DNA of 38,709 nt from Pseudolabrys sp. (lineage in GTDB: Bacteria > Pseudomonadota > Alphaproteobacteria > Rhizobiales > Xanthobacteraceae): positions 1 to 38,709 of the forward strand of contig JAICMO010000010.1 in assembly GCA_025929185.1 (NCBI GenBank), read 5' to 3'. Each line of letters starts with the position of its first letter. Position 1 is the first letter of the stretch. The translations under genes were made by a program, and so were the position numbers. Below, one piece after another: positions 25,405-33,918 of this stretch. Under the pieces are notes generated by a model that did no database searches, had not been told where the DNA came from, and saw only the letters and a program-made list of their open reading frames with translations.

Positions 25405-25561
25405 CGGGACCCTAGATGCGATGCAATGGGTGGCGAGCGCAAGCTTGCGCTGACCAATCTGGCAAGGATGTGATAGGCGGTTGAACGGGCCTTAGCCGCC
25501 CGGCCTTTCGGCCGGCTGGTTCGCGGAGGCAGTTTGGCGCAACGGGAGCGCGAGGTTCACG

Positions 25562-26551
25562 TTGAAAAATCTCATTACGGACGTCGCAGGGGTGCGCGTC
25601 GGACATGCCGGGGATGACCGGCTTGGGTCCGGCAGCACGGTGGTCGTGTTCGATGCGCCGGCCACCGCGAGCGTCGACGTGCGCGGCGGCGGTCCCGGCA
25701 CACGCGAGACCGCCCTGCTCGATCCGGCGCAGACCGTTTCGGGCATCGACGCCATCGCGCTGTCCGGTGGCTCGGCCTTCGGTCTTGATGCAGCCTCCGG
25801 CGTCCAGGCGCTGATGCGCGAGATGGGCCGCGGCTTCAAGGTGCGCACGGCGACCGTGCCGATCGTGCCGGCCGCGATTCTCTTCGACCTGCTCAGCGGC
25901 GGCGACAAGAACTGGGGGCGCTATCCCGCCTACCGCGAATTCGGCTACGAGGCGGCGAAAAATGCATCGGCCGATTTCGCGCTCGGCAGCGTGGGCGCAG
26001 GCCTCGGCGCAACAACGGCGACGCTCAAAGGCGGCGTCGGCTCGGCGTCGGCAAAAACGAAGGGCGGTATCACCGTCGGCGCGCTCGCCGTCGTCAACGG
26101 CGTCGGCACGGTGACGGTCGGCGACGGACCGCATTTCTGGGCCGCGCCCTTCGAGCAAAACAACGAATTCGGCGGTCGCGGCCCTGCGGCAAAAATTTCT
26201 GCGAACGATCTTGCGATTCGCGCCAAAGGCGGTGCGTTGATGAATACGACCATCGCCGTCATTGCGACCGATGCGAAGCTAACCAAGGCCGAATGCAACC
26301 GGCTCGCGGTGATGGCGCAGGACGGCTTCGCGCGCGCGATCTATCCCGTGCATACCCCGCTTGACGGCGACGTCGTGTTCGCGGCCGCGATGGGACAAAT
26401 CGCGCTTGCCGATCCGATCCTCGGCCTCGCCGAGCTCGGCTTGCACGCCGGCAACGTGATGGCGCGCGCGATTGCGCGCGGCGTCTACGAGGCCAAATCC
26501 CTGCCCTTCCCCGGCGCGCTGGCGAGCTGGGAAGACAAATTCGGCAAATAG
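25562..26551 (+). CDS. P1 family (DmpA-type) self-cleaving peptidase
   Basis: This 329-aa protein starts with TTG at 25562; the segment KNLITDVAGVRVGHAGD just after it is the family N terminus. It belongs to the DmpA/BapA/ThnT group (peptidase family S58/P1) of N-terminal-nucleophile aminopeptidases. The precursor cleaves itself to expose the nucleophile. The expected site is Asn228-Thr229 in GALMNTTIAVIATDA, as in ThnT, where DmpA uses Gly-Ser. Known members release N-terminal D- or L-amino acids or beta-amino acids. No signal peptide is seen. GGGAGCGCGAGG lies upstream of the TTG. The natural substrate is unknown. Confidence 0.9.
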   Translation: MKNLITDVAGVRVGHAGDDRLGSGSTVVVFDAPATASVDVRGGGPGTRETALLDPAQTVSGIDAIALSGGSAFGLDAASGVQALMREMGRGFKVRTATVPIVPAAILFDLLSGGDKNWGRYPAYREFGYEAAKNASADFALGSVGAGLGATTATLKGGVGSASAKTKGGITVGALAVVNGVGTVTVGDGPHFWAAPFEQNNEFGGRGPAAKISANDLAIRAKGGALMNTTIAVIATDAKLTKAECNRLAVMAQDGFARAIYPVHTPLDGDVVFAAAMGQIALADPILGLAELGLHAGNVMARAIARGVYEAKSLPFPGALASWEDKFGK

Positions 26552-26612
26552 GGTGGTTGAACCGGCACATGCGTTTGCGCGTTGAAGGAGTGCATCAACG
26601 CGCGAGGGCACG

Positions 26613-26825
26613 ATGCCGTCGACCGCAATCAAGGACCACGACTACGATGCCGAGCTTCGCCAGCTCGCCGTCACGTTCATCACGGGCCGCGTCTACGTCT
26701 ATTTCGACGTGCCGCTGGACGTGGCGGACGCCTTTGAGCACGCAAGCTCCAAAGGAGCGTATTTCAATCGCCACATTCGCGACCGCTATGCTTTTCGTGA
26801 AGTAACGCCGGCCGGTCTCAAGTGA
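26613..26825 (+). CDS. KTSC domain protein
   Basis: A 70-aa protein that is essentially one KTSC domain, with the features GRVYVYFDVP and SSKGAYFNRHIRDRY. Such domains are named for a conserved Lys-Thr-Ser-Cys-type region and are often fused to lysyl-tRNA synthetase-like or nuclease proteins; standalone roles are unknown. GAGGGCACG precedes the ATG. Its 3' end overlaps the convergent DadA-like gene by 8 bp. Confidence 0.85.
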   Translation: MPSTAIKDHDYDAELRQLAVTFITGRVYVYFDVPLDVADAFEHASSKGAYFNRHIRDRYAFREVTPAGLK

Positions 26826-28056
26826 ACCGCTCGGCTCGAAACGGCGCCGGGTCACAGAACGGCACCGCGCCGGTCATCATTTCGCCGATCAGGCGTCCGG
26901 TGACCGGCCCGAGCGTCAAGCCCCAATGCGTGTGGCCGATCGCAAGCCACAGCGTCTCGTATTTCGGCGCGCGGCCGATGACAGGGCGCGAATCCGGAAA
27001 GGTCGGGCGCGAGCCCATCCAGGTTTCTCCGATCTGCTCGCCGAGCGGAAACAGGGCACGCGCTTTCGGGAGCAGTCGATCGAATTGCACCGGCGTCGGC
27101 GGCGCATCGCGCGAGGCAAATTCGGCGCCGGTCGTCACGCGAATACCCTGCTCCATCGGCGTAATGACATAGCCGTTGTCGGCATCGAGCACCGGCCGCG
27201 ACAGGCCGGCGTCACCTTGCGCGCGGAAATGGCGGTGATAGCCGCGCTTGTACGTCATCGGCAACCGGATGCCGAGCGGCTCCAGCACATCCGGCGCCCA
27301 GGGCCCGAGCGCGATCACCGCTCTGTCGGCATCGATCGGCCCTTCACCCGTTTCTACGCGCCAGCGCGTGCCGTTGCGGTGAAGCGTGCGCGCGTCGCCG
27401 GAAAGCGTGATTCCGCCGAGCCCCGCAAAACGCGCGGCGTAAGCACGCGTTACCGCCAGCGGATTGCTGAGACTGACCGCGCTTTGCCAGAACACGGCGT
27501 GAGCAAATACCGGCGCAAGTGACGGCTCGAGCGCGCGCGCCGCCGCCACGTCTATGCGCTCAAGCGGAATGCCGAACGACGCAGCCGTCTCAAGCTCCGG
27601 CTTCAGCTTCTTGAAACTTTCGTCGCCGCGGTAAAGCTTGAGCCAGCCGGTCTTGCGCAAGTAGCGCGTGGCATTCGCCTCCTGCATTAGCATCTCGTGC
27701 TCGTCCACCGCCTGCGCAAACAGCGGCCGAACCAATCGCGCGTGCTCGATAAGTTTCGCCGCCCGCGTCGCGGCACGGAATGCAAGAAGCCAGGGCGCAA
27801 TCGTGGGCAAAAACGAGAGATGATAGTTCGCTTCCGGTACCTGCTTGAGCGCGACGCGAATCAGGCCGGGCAAATCGGGAAAAGCGGGCGGGAAAACCGT
27901 GTTCCCCTCGATGATACCGGAATTGCCGTAGGAAGTTTCCTCGCCCGGCGCGCGCCGGTCGACCAGCGCGACGGAAAGCCCCCGCTTGACGAGTTGAAGC
28001 GCCGTCGACACGCCAACGATACCGGCGCCGAGAACGATGGCGTCGGTCCGCGCCAT
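26818..28056 (-). CDS. DadA-like FAD-dependent amino acid dehydrogenase
   Basis: This 412-aa flavoprotein of the DAO family has the dinucleotide-binding motif GAGIVG at 10-15 and an acidic end of the second strand at VDRR. The segment ETSYGNSGIIEGNTVFPPAFPD is typical of D-amino acid dehydrogenases (DadA). The C-terminal motif ETWMGSRPTFPDSRPVIGRAP also fits that family. It would oxidise D-amino acids or related amines and pass electrons to the respiratory chain. The exact substrate is not evident, so no symbol is given. Confidence 0.92.
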   Translation of the reverse strand: MARTDAIVLGAGIVGVSTALQLVKRGLSVALVDRRAPGEETSYGNSGIIEGNTVFPPAFPDLPGLIRVALKQVPEANYHLSFLPTIAPWLLAFRAATRAAKLIEHARLVRPLFAQAVDEHEMLMQEANATRYLRKTGWLKLYRGDESFKKLKPELETAASFGIPLERIDVAAARALEPSLAPVFAHAVFWQSAVSLSNPLAVTRAYAARFAGLGGITLSGDARTLHRNGTRWRVETGEGPIDADRAVIALGPWAPDVLEPLGIRLPMTYKRGYHRHFRAQGDAGLSRPVLDADNGYVITPMEQGIRVTTGAEFASRDAPPTPVQFDRLLPKARALFPLGEQIGETWMGSRPTFPDSRPVIGRAPKYETLWLAIGHTHWGLTLGPVTGRLIGEMMTGAVPFCDPAPFRAERFT

Positions 28057-28155
28057 GGGCCCTCTCCTGCTTCACCTGTCCGTTGTTATAGCTGGATTGG
28101 CGCGGCGCTTTGCGCAAGCGTGCCCTGCGCCGGACGAAGACTTACATGTCGCCTT

Positions 28156-28683
28156 TCATATGACCGCGAGCAAGGCGGCCGCGGGCGCGAGCGCCTGGAT
28201 GCCGTTCGAAACCATTTTCAACAGCTGATCGGCGCCGCTTTGCCCACCGGTGGCGTTCGTTTGCGGCGAGCCGCTGGCTGGCGAAGACGGCGCGGGCGTT
28301 GTCGCGGTTGTGACGCTGCCGTCTGCATAAGAGGTTGTGGTCGTAATCGAGCCGTCCGGATTTGTCGTGATCGTCGTGGTCGCGCTCTGCGCGCCGGCGG
28401 AATTATCGTTCGGGTCGCCGGCGCCGGAGGCAGGAGCACCGCTTTGCTGGCTTTGCGCCGAAAGCAAGGAGGCCATAGCGCCCGCACTGAAGCGCGCGCC
28501 GCTGCCGCTGCCGGCCTGCAATGAGTTCGAAACGGCGTTCGCCTGATCGACGGAAGCGGAACCGAGCTGTAACAACGCGGTCAAAGGATCGGTGGCGCTC
28601 GGGTCGCCGCCGCCCGGCGCGTGCGATTGGAACAAAGAAGCGTAAGTTTGCGCACTCGACACTGCGCCGACGGAAATGGACAT
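28156..28683 (-). CDS. Ser/Thr/Ala/Gly-rich orphan protein
   Basis: This 175-aa low-complexity protein starts [18 protein letters not shown]. The middle is rich in Ser, Gly and Ala, and about residues 100-130 are a Thr-rich stretch containing [19 protein letters not shown]. The C terminus is hydrophobic ([14 protein letters not shown]). No family was recognised. GGAG lies 11 nt before ATG 28683, so translation is plausible but the assignment rests on an uninterrupted frame and its composition. It is divergent from rpe. Confidence 0.55.
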   Translation of the reverse strand: MSISVGAVSSAQTYASLFQSHAPGGGDPSATDPLTALLQLGSASVDQANAVSNSLQAGSGSGARFSAGAMASLLSAQSQQSGAPASGAGDPNDNSAGAQSATTTITTNPDGSITTTTSYADGSVTTATTPAPSSPASGSPQTNATGGQSGADQLLKMVSNGIQALAPAAALLAVI

Positions 28684-28796
28684 GGTTTGCGAGCACTCCA
28701 CAAACGCTCAACCGCGGCCATCCCGCGACGGCCCGCGCCCGCTTATTACGCACGCAAATTTCGCGCCAAAGCCCCGCATTGGAAACTCGTTGATTT

Positions 28797-28878
28797 TTGG
28801 GCAATCTCCGCGGCGCGTCCGCGGGGCAATGCAGCCCCGCGGCAAATTTTGCCGCCCTCGCCCCCGCGATTTGCCCAA
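28797..28878. promoter_or_regulatory. Multi-stem structured region upstream of rpe
   Basis: Closing arms TTGGGCAA (28797-28804) and TTGCCCAA (28871-28878) enclose a perfect 9-bp hairpin (CCGCGGGGC at 28819-28827 and its complement at 28834-28842) and a 6-bp GGCAAA/TTTGCC hairpin at 28841-28853. This resembles a structured RNA or a large palindromic repeat. It lies 72 bp before the rpe ATG. Confidence 0.45.
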
Positions 28879-28950
28879 TTAACAACCCCACCGCAGTCGC
28901 GTTGCCCGCCATCCCAGCCCGTGTTAGGCGAACGGCATTCGGAGACCGAT

Positions 28951-29625
28951 ATGCGCCCGTTGACCATCGCGCCGTCAATTTTAGCGGCCGACTTCGCCAA
29001 ATTGGGCGAGCAGGTGCGCGCCGTCGAAGCCGCCGGCGCCGACTGGATCCATGTGGACGTGATGGACGGACATTTCGTCCCCAATATTTCCATCGGTCCC
29101 GACGTAGTGAAGGCGATCCGCCCGATCACCAAGAAGACGATTGACGTCCACCTGATGATCGCGCCCTGCGATCCTTATCTCGAAGCCTTCGCCAAGGCCG
29201 GCTCCGACATCATCACCGTGCACGTCGAGGCGGGCCCGCACGTCCACCGCTCGCTGCAAGCGATCCGCGCGCTCGGCAAGAAAGCCGGCGTGACGATGAA
29301 TCCTGCCACGCCCGTTTCCAGCATCGAGCACGTGATCGACATGGTCGACCTCGTTCTCATCATGTCGGTCAATCCCGGCTTCGGCGGACAGAAGTTCATC
29401 GCGTCTGCGCTCGACAAGATACGGCAGGCGCGCGCGCTCGCCGGTGCGCGGCCGATCGACATCGAAGTCGACGGCGGCGTGACGGCGCAGAATGCCGCCG
29501 AGGTGGTGCGCGCGGGCGCGAATGCCTTGGTCGCCGGCTCCGCCGTGTTCAAAGGAGGCGACCTCAAAGGCAACATCGCGGCGATCCGTCAGACGGCATC
29601 GCTGGCGCGCGGGGAAGCGGCGTGA
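28951..29625 (+). CDS. rpe: Ribulose-phosphate 3-epimerase
   Basis: This 224-aa TIM-barrel enzyme interconverts ribulose 5-phosphate and xylulose 5-phosphate in the pentose phosphate and Calvin pathways. The N-terminal [16 protein letters not shown] and metal-site residues H34, D36 ([13 protein letters not shown]), H67 (DVHLMI) and D174 (EVDGGV) are all present. The phosphate-binding GFGGQ is at 143-147. The ATG at 28951 has CGGAGACC upstream. A longer frame back to 28621 runs through low-quality sequence and is rejected. Confidence 0.96.
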   Translation: MRPLTIAPSILAADFAKLGEQVRAVEAAGADWIHVDVMDGHFVPNISIGPDVVKAIRPITKKTIDVHLMIAPCDPYLEAFAKAGSDIITVHVEAGPHVHRSLQAIRALGKKAGVTMNPATPVSSIEHVIDMVDLVLIMSVNPGFGGQKFIASALDKIRQARALAGARPIDIEVDGGVTAQNAAEVVRAGANALVAGSAVFKGGDLKGNIAAIRQTASLARGEAA

Positions 29626-29643
29626 GGAACGTTAGAGGCGGGG

Positions 29644-30018
29644 ATGACGAATGATGCAATTCCCGACGACGTTCGGGATTTCATCTCGCGGCATATCGAT
29701 TCAATTGCTCAGCTCGAGGCGCTGCTGCTGTTGCGTGCCAATCCTGAGACCGGCCGTGATGTGGCCTACGTGGCGGCCCGGCTCTACAGCAACGACGAGG
29801 AAATCAGCAAAGTGCTGACGCGCCTGAGCGAGGACGGGCTTCTTTCCTACCAGGGCGGGCTTTATCGTTACGAAAGCGCAGCGGAAATGGAAGAGAGCGT
29901 CCGACGGCTGGCGGAAACCTATCGCCGCCACCTCATTCCCGTAACGAACGTGATCCACGCAAAATCGCGCCGCATCCGCGAATTCGCCGACGCGTTCAAA
30001 ATTCGCAAGGACCGCTAG
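29644..30018 (+). CDS. Conserved-looking 124-aa protein, possible winged-helix
   Basis: A soluble, charged, mostly helical protein. Residues about 15-75 (IAQLEALLLLRANPETGRDV ... SEDGLLSY) have the look of a winged helix: helices followed by a turn and a short beta wing around GGLYRY. The C terminus is basic (HAKSRRIREFADAFKIRKDR). No named family was recognised. It lies 18 bp after rpe and 1 bp before the first DUF5985 gene, so it forms one transcription unit with the two DUF5985 genes and perhaps with rpe. It may be a regulator or partner of those membrane proteins; that is inference. Confidence 0.75.
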   Translation: MTNDAIPDDVRDFISRHIDSIAQLEALLLLRANPETGRDVAYVAARLYSNDEEISKVLTRLSEDGLLSYQGGLYRYESAAEMEESVRRLAETYRRHLIPVTNVIHAKSRRIREFADAFKIRKDR

Positions 30019-30019
30019 A

Positions 30020-30277
30020 ATGGCCGCGGCGATCTATAGCTTGTGCGCACTGACGGCTCTGGTCTGCGCTGTGTTTCTGCTCCAGGCCTATGGACGGGGC
30101 CGCTATCGCCTGCTGTTGTGGAGTGGATTGTGCTTCGCGGGCTTGACCATCAACAACTTCCTCCTCGTCATCGATAAAATTGCTCTGCCGCTCATCGATC
30201 TTTCGATCTTACGCACATCGGTGGCGCTGGTCTCGATGACGGTGCTTTTGTACGGCTTGATCTGGGATATCGAATGA
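30020..30277 (+). CDS. DUF5985 family small membrane protein, copy 1
   Basis: An 85-aa protein with three probable membrane helices (about 3-23, 30-52, 62-82). It matches the DUF5985 pattern as recalled: YRLLLWSGLCFAGLTINNFL followed by a third helix. Function unknown. The ATG follows the previous stop by one base, and the 3' end overlaps copy 2 by 4 bp (ATGA), so the three genes should be made together. Confidence 0.75.
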   Translation: MAAAIYSLCALTALVCAVFLLQAYGRGRYRLLLWSGLCFAGLTINNFLLVIDKIALPLIDLSILRTSVALVSMTVLLYGLIWDIE

Positions 30278-30549
30278 GCGGAACGATTGGTTCGGTTTTA
30301 GCCGGTGCCGTTGCGATGGCGTCATTCGTCGCCACGTTGTTCTTCCTGCGCTTTTGGCGGCAGACTCGCGACACATTCTTTCTGTTGTTTGCGACCGCCT
30401 TTGCGATCGAGGCCATCTCCCGCTTCGTGCTGGCGCTGGCGCAAGTCTCGAACGAAAACGAGCCGTTCTTCTATTTGCCGCGGCTCGTCACGTTCATTTT
30501 GATTATTATTGCGATCGGGCTGAAGAACCGTCCGAGGAAACAAGGCTAA
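30274..30549 (+). CDS. DUF5985 family small membrane protein, copy 2
   Basis: A 91-aa protein with three probable membrane helices and the same layout as copy 1: a helix, then FWRQTRDTFFLLFATAFAIE, then a helix and a basic tail (KNRPRKQG). It is a divergent paralogue of copy 1 and overlaps it by 4 bp. The adjacent arrangement suggests the two proteins form a heteromer. Function unknown. Confidence 0.75.
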   Translation: MSGTIGSVLAGAVAMASFVATLFFLRFWRQTRDTFFLLFATAFAIEAISRFVLALAQVSNENEPFFYLPRLVTFILIIIAIGLKNRPRKQG

Positions 30550-30610
30550 TGTCGCTTGCGAAATACCGAGGCTCCCCTTTGGCGCGCGCTTGCCGCGCGG
30601 GAGTGGCTGC

Positions 30611-31918
30611 ATGATCCCGCGCTACTCCCGTCCCGAGATGACGGCGATCTGGGAGCCGCAGGCGCGCTTCCGCATCTGGTTCGAGATCGAGGCGCATGCG
30701 GCCGACGCCATGGCCGAGCTCGGTATCGTGCCGAAAGAGGCCGCAAAGAAAATCTGGGAAAAAGGCAAGAACGCCAAATTCGATGTTGCGCGCATCGACG
30801 CGATCGAAGCCGAGGTCAAGCACGACGTTATCGCCTTCCTGACTCATCTTGCGGAAATCGTCGGACCGGAGGCGCGCTTCGTGCATTCCGGCATGACGTC
30901 GTCGGATGTGCTCGACACCTGTCTCAATGTGCAGCTCGTGCGCGCCGCCGATATTCTCATCGCCGACATCGATCGGCTCCTCGCCGCGCTCAAGAAGCAG
31001 GCCTACGGGCACAAGATGACGCCGACGGTCGGGCGCTCGCACGGCATCCATGCGGAGCCGACGACGTTCGGGCTCAAGCTCGCTTATGCCTACGCGGAAT
31101 TCGCCCGCGCGCGGCGGCGCCTGCATGCCGCGCGCGAGGAAGTGGCGACCTGCGCCATCTCGGGCGCCGTCGGCACGTTCGCCCAGGTCGACCCGCGCGT
31201 CGAGGCGCATGTGGCGAAAGCCATGGGGCTGCGCGTCGAGCCGATCTCGACGCAGATCATCCCGCGCGACCGCCACGCGATGTATTTCGCCACGCTTGGC
31301 GTCGTCGCCTCCTCGATGGAGCGGCTCGCGGTTGAGGTCAGGCATTTGCAGCGCACGGAAGTTCTGGAAGCGGAAGAGTTCTTTTCCGAGAAGCAGAAGG
31401 GCTCCTCCGCCATGCCGCACAAGCGCAACCCGGTGCTGTCGGAAAACATCACCGGCCTTGCGCGCATGGTGCGCGCCTACGCCCTCCCCGCGATGGAAAA
31501 CGTCGCGCTTTGGCATGAGCGCGACATCTCGCATTCATCGGTCGAGCGCATGATCGGGCCCGACGCGACCGTCACGCTCGACTTCGCGCTCAACCGCCTC
31601 GCCGGGATTATCGAGAAGCTCGTCATTTATCCCGCCAACATGCAGAAGAATCTCGACCGACTCGGCGGGCTCGTACATTCACAGCGCGTGCTGATCGCGC
31701 TCACGCAAAAAGGCATCGCCCGCGAGGACGCTTACCGCATCGTCCAGCGCAACGCGATGAAGGTCTGGGCCGGCGAAGGCGATTTTTTATCCTTGCTCAA
31801 GGCGGACAAGGATGTCACCGCAAAGCTCAGCGCCAAAGAAATCGAAGCCAATTTCGACCTCGATTATCATTTGAAGCACGTCGACAGCATCTTCCAGCGC
31901 GTGTTCGGATCAAGCTGA
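30611..31918 (+). CDS. purB: Adenylosuccinate lyase
   Basis: The 435-aa enzyme of the fumarase/aspartase superfamily starts MIPRYSRPEMTAIW, the usual PurB N terminus. It carries the signature SSAMPHKRNP at 265-274, the GMTSSDVLDT region and the TPTVGRSHG strand with the catalytic His. It catalyses two steps of purine synthesis: SAICAR to AICAR, and adenylosuccinate to AMP. GCGGGAG is placed before the chosen ATG at 30611; an in-frame extension to 30590 is not needed. Confidence 0.96.
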   Translation: MIPRYSRPEMTAIWEPQARFRIWFEIEAHAADAMAELGIVPKEAAKKIWEKGKNAKFDVARIDAIEAEVKHDVIAFLTHLAEIVGPEARFVHSGMTSSDVLDTCLNVQLVRAADILIADIDRLLAALKKQAYGHKMTPTVGRSHGIHAEPTTFGLKLAYAYAEFARARRRLHAAREEVATCAISGAVGTFAQVDPRVEAHVAKAMGLRVEPISTQIIPRDRHAMYFATLGVVASSMERLAVEVRHLQRTEVLEAEEFFSEKQKGSSAMPHKRNPVLSENITGLARMVRAYALPAMENVALWHERDISHSSVERMIGPDATVTLDFALNRLAGIIEKLVIYPANMQKNLDRLGGLVHSQRVLIALTQKGIAREDAYRIVQRNAMKVWAGEGDFLSLLKADKDVTAKLSAKEIEANFDLDYHLKHVDSIFQRVFGSS

Positions 31919-31939
31919 CCGCCCCAGCGACAACAGCAA

Positions 31940-31966
31940 ACCGCACCCGTATGGGGCGGGTGCGGT
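31940..31966. terminator. Hairpin between convergent purB and SH3b genes
   Basis: Perfect 10-bp arms ACCGCACCCG and CGGGTGCGGT surround a 7-nt loop. It lies 22 bp after purB and 22 bp after the convergent gene's stop. There is no long T tract on either side, so it may stop transcripts weakly or protect mRNA ends. Confidence 0.6.
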
Positions 31967-31987
31967 AATGATTGCTCGGCTGCGCGA

Positions 31988-32788
31988 TCAGTGGCGCCCG
32001 TGGCCGCCCCTGCCACCAAAGTGGCCGCTGACATGGCCGCTGCCGCTGAAGTGACCGCCGCCGACATGCGCGCCGCCGATATGCATCGCGTGGGTCGCGC
32101 CGTGGCTGGCGGCGAAGTTTCCGGCCAGGCGCCCGCTGGCGTGACCCTGGAAGTTGGCACCGCGGAAATGCCGGCCGCCGAAATTACCGAGCGTGACATT
32201 GCCTCGCGTCCGCGTTCGCTCAAAACCACTCGGCGCGCTGGCGAAGATGCCGCGATACCGTCCGTTCCCGAAACGCCGATTGCTGAAGTTGCGATCGGCG
32301 AAGTGCCGTTCGCCGACATGCCGATTCGCGAAATCGCGGCGGCCGAAATGACGGTAGCCGAAATGCCGATAGTGGTGGCGGTAGAACGGCGCGCCGCCGA
32401 AGAACCCAAAGCCGATGGTGGGCCCGTAGTCGTAATAATCGTAATCGTAGGCGTACGGCCCATATCCGTAGTTATCGTAGGCATAGGTCCCGTATTCATA
32501 TGGGTACGTCGCGTACGTGGTGACCGGCGGCGTCACGTAGGCCGTGGTGGCCCCGCCGAGATAACTGCGGGAGGCATAACCGGTCTCGCCTGCATACGCG
32601 ACCCGGCACCATCCTCCGGTGCAACTGAGCACGTCGACACTCGAACCGGCCGGCATCACCTCGATGACGGCGTATCCGGTTCCAGGTCCGCTGCGCAGAT
32701 TGAGGTCGCCTCTCACAACGGCTGCATTCGCGGCTCCCGCGCCCGCCAGCAGTGCGACGCCGGCCAAGATAGCAGATTTGAAAGACAT
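31988..32788 (-). CDS. Secreted SH3b protein with Tyr-rich and pentad-repeat regions
   Basis: A 266-aa protein with a signal peptide (about 1-22, MSFKSAILAGVALLAGAGAA). A bacterial SH3 domain follows (about 23-80, with LNLRSGPGTGYAVIEVMPAG and a Cys-x5-Cys), then a Tyr-rich stretch (about 85-130). Next is a run of about seven degenerate 5-residue units of the form R-x-F-x-x (about 135-180), and a Gly/His-rich tail ending HFGGRGGHGRH. SH3b domains in such proteins bind cell-wall or surface polymers. The tail could bind metal. GGAAGG before ATG 32788 decides the start; a longer frame to 32932 is rejected. Confidence 0.8.
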   Translation of the reverse strand: MSFKSAILAGVALLAGAGAANAAVVRGDLNLRSGPGTGYAVIEVMPAGSSVDVLSCTGGWCRVAYAGETGYASRSYLGGATTAYVTPPVTTYATYPYEYGTYAYDNYGYGPYAYDYDYYDYGPTIGFGFFGGAPFYRHHYRHFGYRHFGRRDFANRHVGERHFADRNFSNRRFGNGRYRGIFASAPSGFERTRTRGNVTLGNFGGRHFRGANFQGHASGRLAGNFAASHGATHAMHIGGAHVGGGHFSGSGHVSGHFGGRGGHGRH

Positions 32789-32923
32789 GGTGGTTCCTTC
32801 CAAAAAATGGCGTTCGCCCCGCTTTTGCTGAAACAACGGATGACCCCCGCGTTCATGGGCGCGACCCATTGTCACTTCGCCGCGGGCGTGGCTTATCTCG
32901 ATGCGGACGATTGATTCGCGCAC

Positions 32924-33718
32924 ATGCCGCAAACCGCCTCTCCGATCATTCTGGTGTTCGACTCCGGTCTCGGCGGCGTCACTGTTTATCGTGAGATCGC
33001 GCGCGCCCGGCCTGACGCACGCCTGGTCTACGTGGCGGACGACGCCGCCTTTCCTTACGGCGCACTGTCCGAAGACAAACTGGTCGGCCGCGTATTGAAG
33101 GTCATTGGTGACGCCATCGAGCGCTGCCGACCCGACCTTGTCGTCATCGCCTGCAACACGGCATCGACGCTGGCGCTCGGCGATCTGCGCGCGCGCTTCA
33201 GCGTGCCGTTCGTCGGGACGGTGCCGGCGATCAAGCCGGCCTGCGCTCAGTCGCAGTCAAAACATGTCGCCGTGCTGGGAACCCAAGCGACCGTTGGACG
33301 CGAGTACACCCGCGCGCTGATCCGCGAATTTGCGGTGGGCTGCAAGGTGACGCTTGTCGGCTCCGCGCGGCTCGCGACCTTGGCCGAAGCCGAGCTCAAC
33401 GGCCGTCCACCAGCAGACGAAGAGATCGCCGCCGAAATCGCCCCCTGCTTCGTTCTCGATGGAAATCGGCGCGTCGACACCGTCGTTCTCGCCTGCACGC
33501 ATTATCCGCTGCTGCTGCAACGTTTGCGCGTCAACGCGCCATGGCCCGTCGATTGGATCGATCCGGCCCCGGCAATCGCGCGGCGGGTCGTCGATCTGCT
33601 CGGTCCCAGCCTGCCGGGACATGGGGCCGTGCCGACCCGGATGTTGTTGACGTCGGGCCAGCAGCCGTCAATTGCGCTCGCCACCGCCTTGAAGGCGTAT
33701 GGCTTCAATCTCCTTTAA
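32924..33718 (+). CDS. murI: Glutamate racemase
   Basis: The 264-aa enzyme makes D-glutamate for peptidoglycan. It carries the two catalytic Cys motifs: ACNTAS with Cys77 and ACTHYPLL with Cys191. The opening VFDSGLGGVTVYREI and FPYGALSED also match the family. It diverges from the SH3b gene with 135 bp between starts. No strong ribosome-binding site was seen before the ATG. Confidence 0.95.
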   Translation: MPQTASPIILVFDSGLGGVTVYREIARARPDARLVYVADDAAFPYGALSEDKLVGRVLKVIGDAIERCRPDLVVIACNTASTLALGDLRARFSVPFVGTVPAIKPACAQSQSKHVAVLGTQATVGREYTRALIREFAVGCKVTLVGSARLATLAEAELNGRPPADEEIAAEIAPCFVLDGNRRVDTVVLACTHYPLLLQRLRVNAPWPVDWIDPAPAIARRVVDLLGPSLPGHGAVPTRMLLTSGQQPSIALATALKAYGFNLL

Positions 33719-33768
33719 GGCGGCGGCGGGCGATTTGACCCGCGGCCTTATTCCCCCTAGAAGACCGG

Positions 33769-33800
33769 CGCTGCGCGGGGGTTCACGCCCCCGCGCAGCG
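33769..33800. promoter_or_regulatory. Strong 13-bp hairpin between murI and rpsD
   Basis: Perfect arms CGCTGCGCGGGGG (33769-33781) and CCCCCGCGCAGCG (33788-33800) with a 6-nt loop, followed by only TTT. It could end murI transcription or be part of the rpsD leader. The gap from 33719 to 33918 holds no gene. Confidence 0.5.
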
Positions 33801-33918
33801 TTTCGCGACCCGCGGCATAGGTCTTGCGCTTTCGAGGCCTTGCCTGTCGGCATCGGGGAGACCCGGCGCAAAGGAGGGCGCGGTTCCTCAACCTATTGTG
33901 CAACTTGAAGAGGACGCG

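Noticed and set aside
24487-25473. Plus-strand frame of 328 codons over ccdA
   Set aside because: Very Arg/His/Gln-rich product with no domain, opposite a clear CcdA protein.
31991-32914. Plus-strand frame of 307 codons with Ala/Val/Glu-rich units
   Set aside because: Antisense of the SH3b protein; its repeats are the complement of the pentad repeats, and the minus strand has signal peptide, SH3 domain and RBS.
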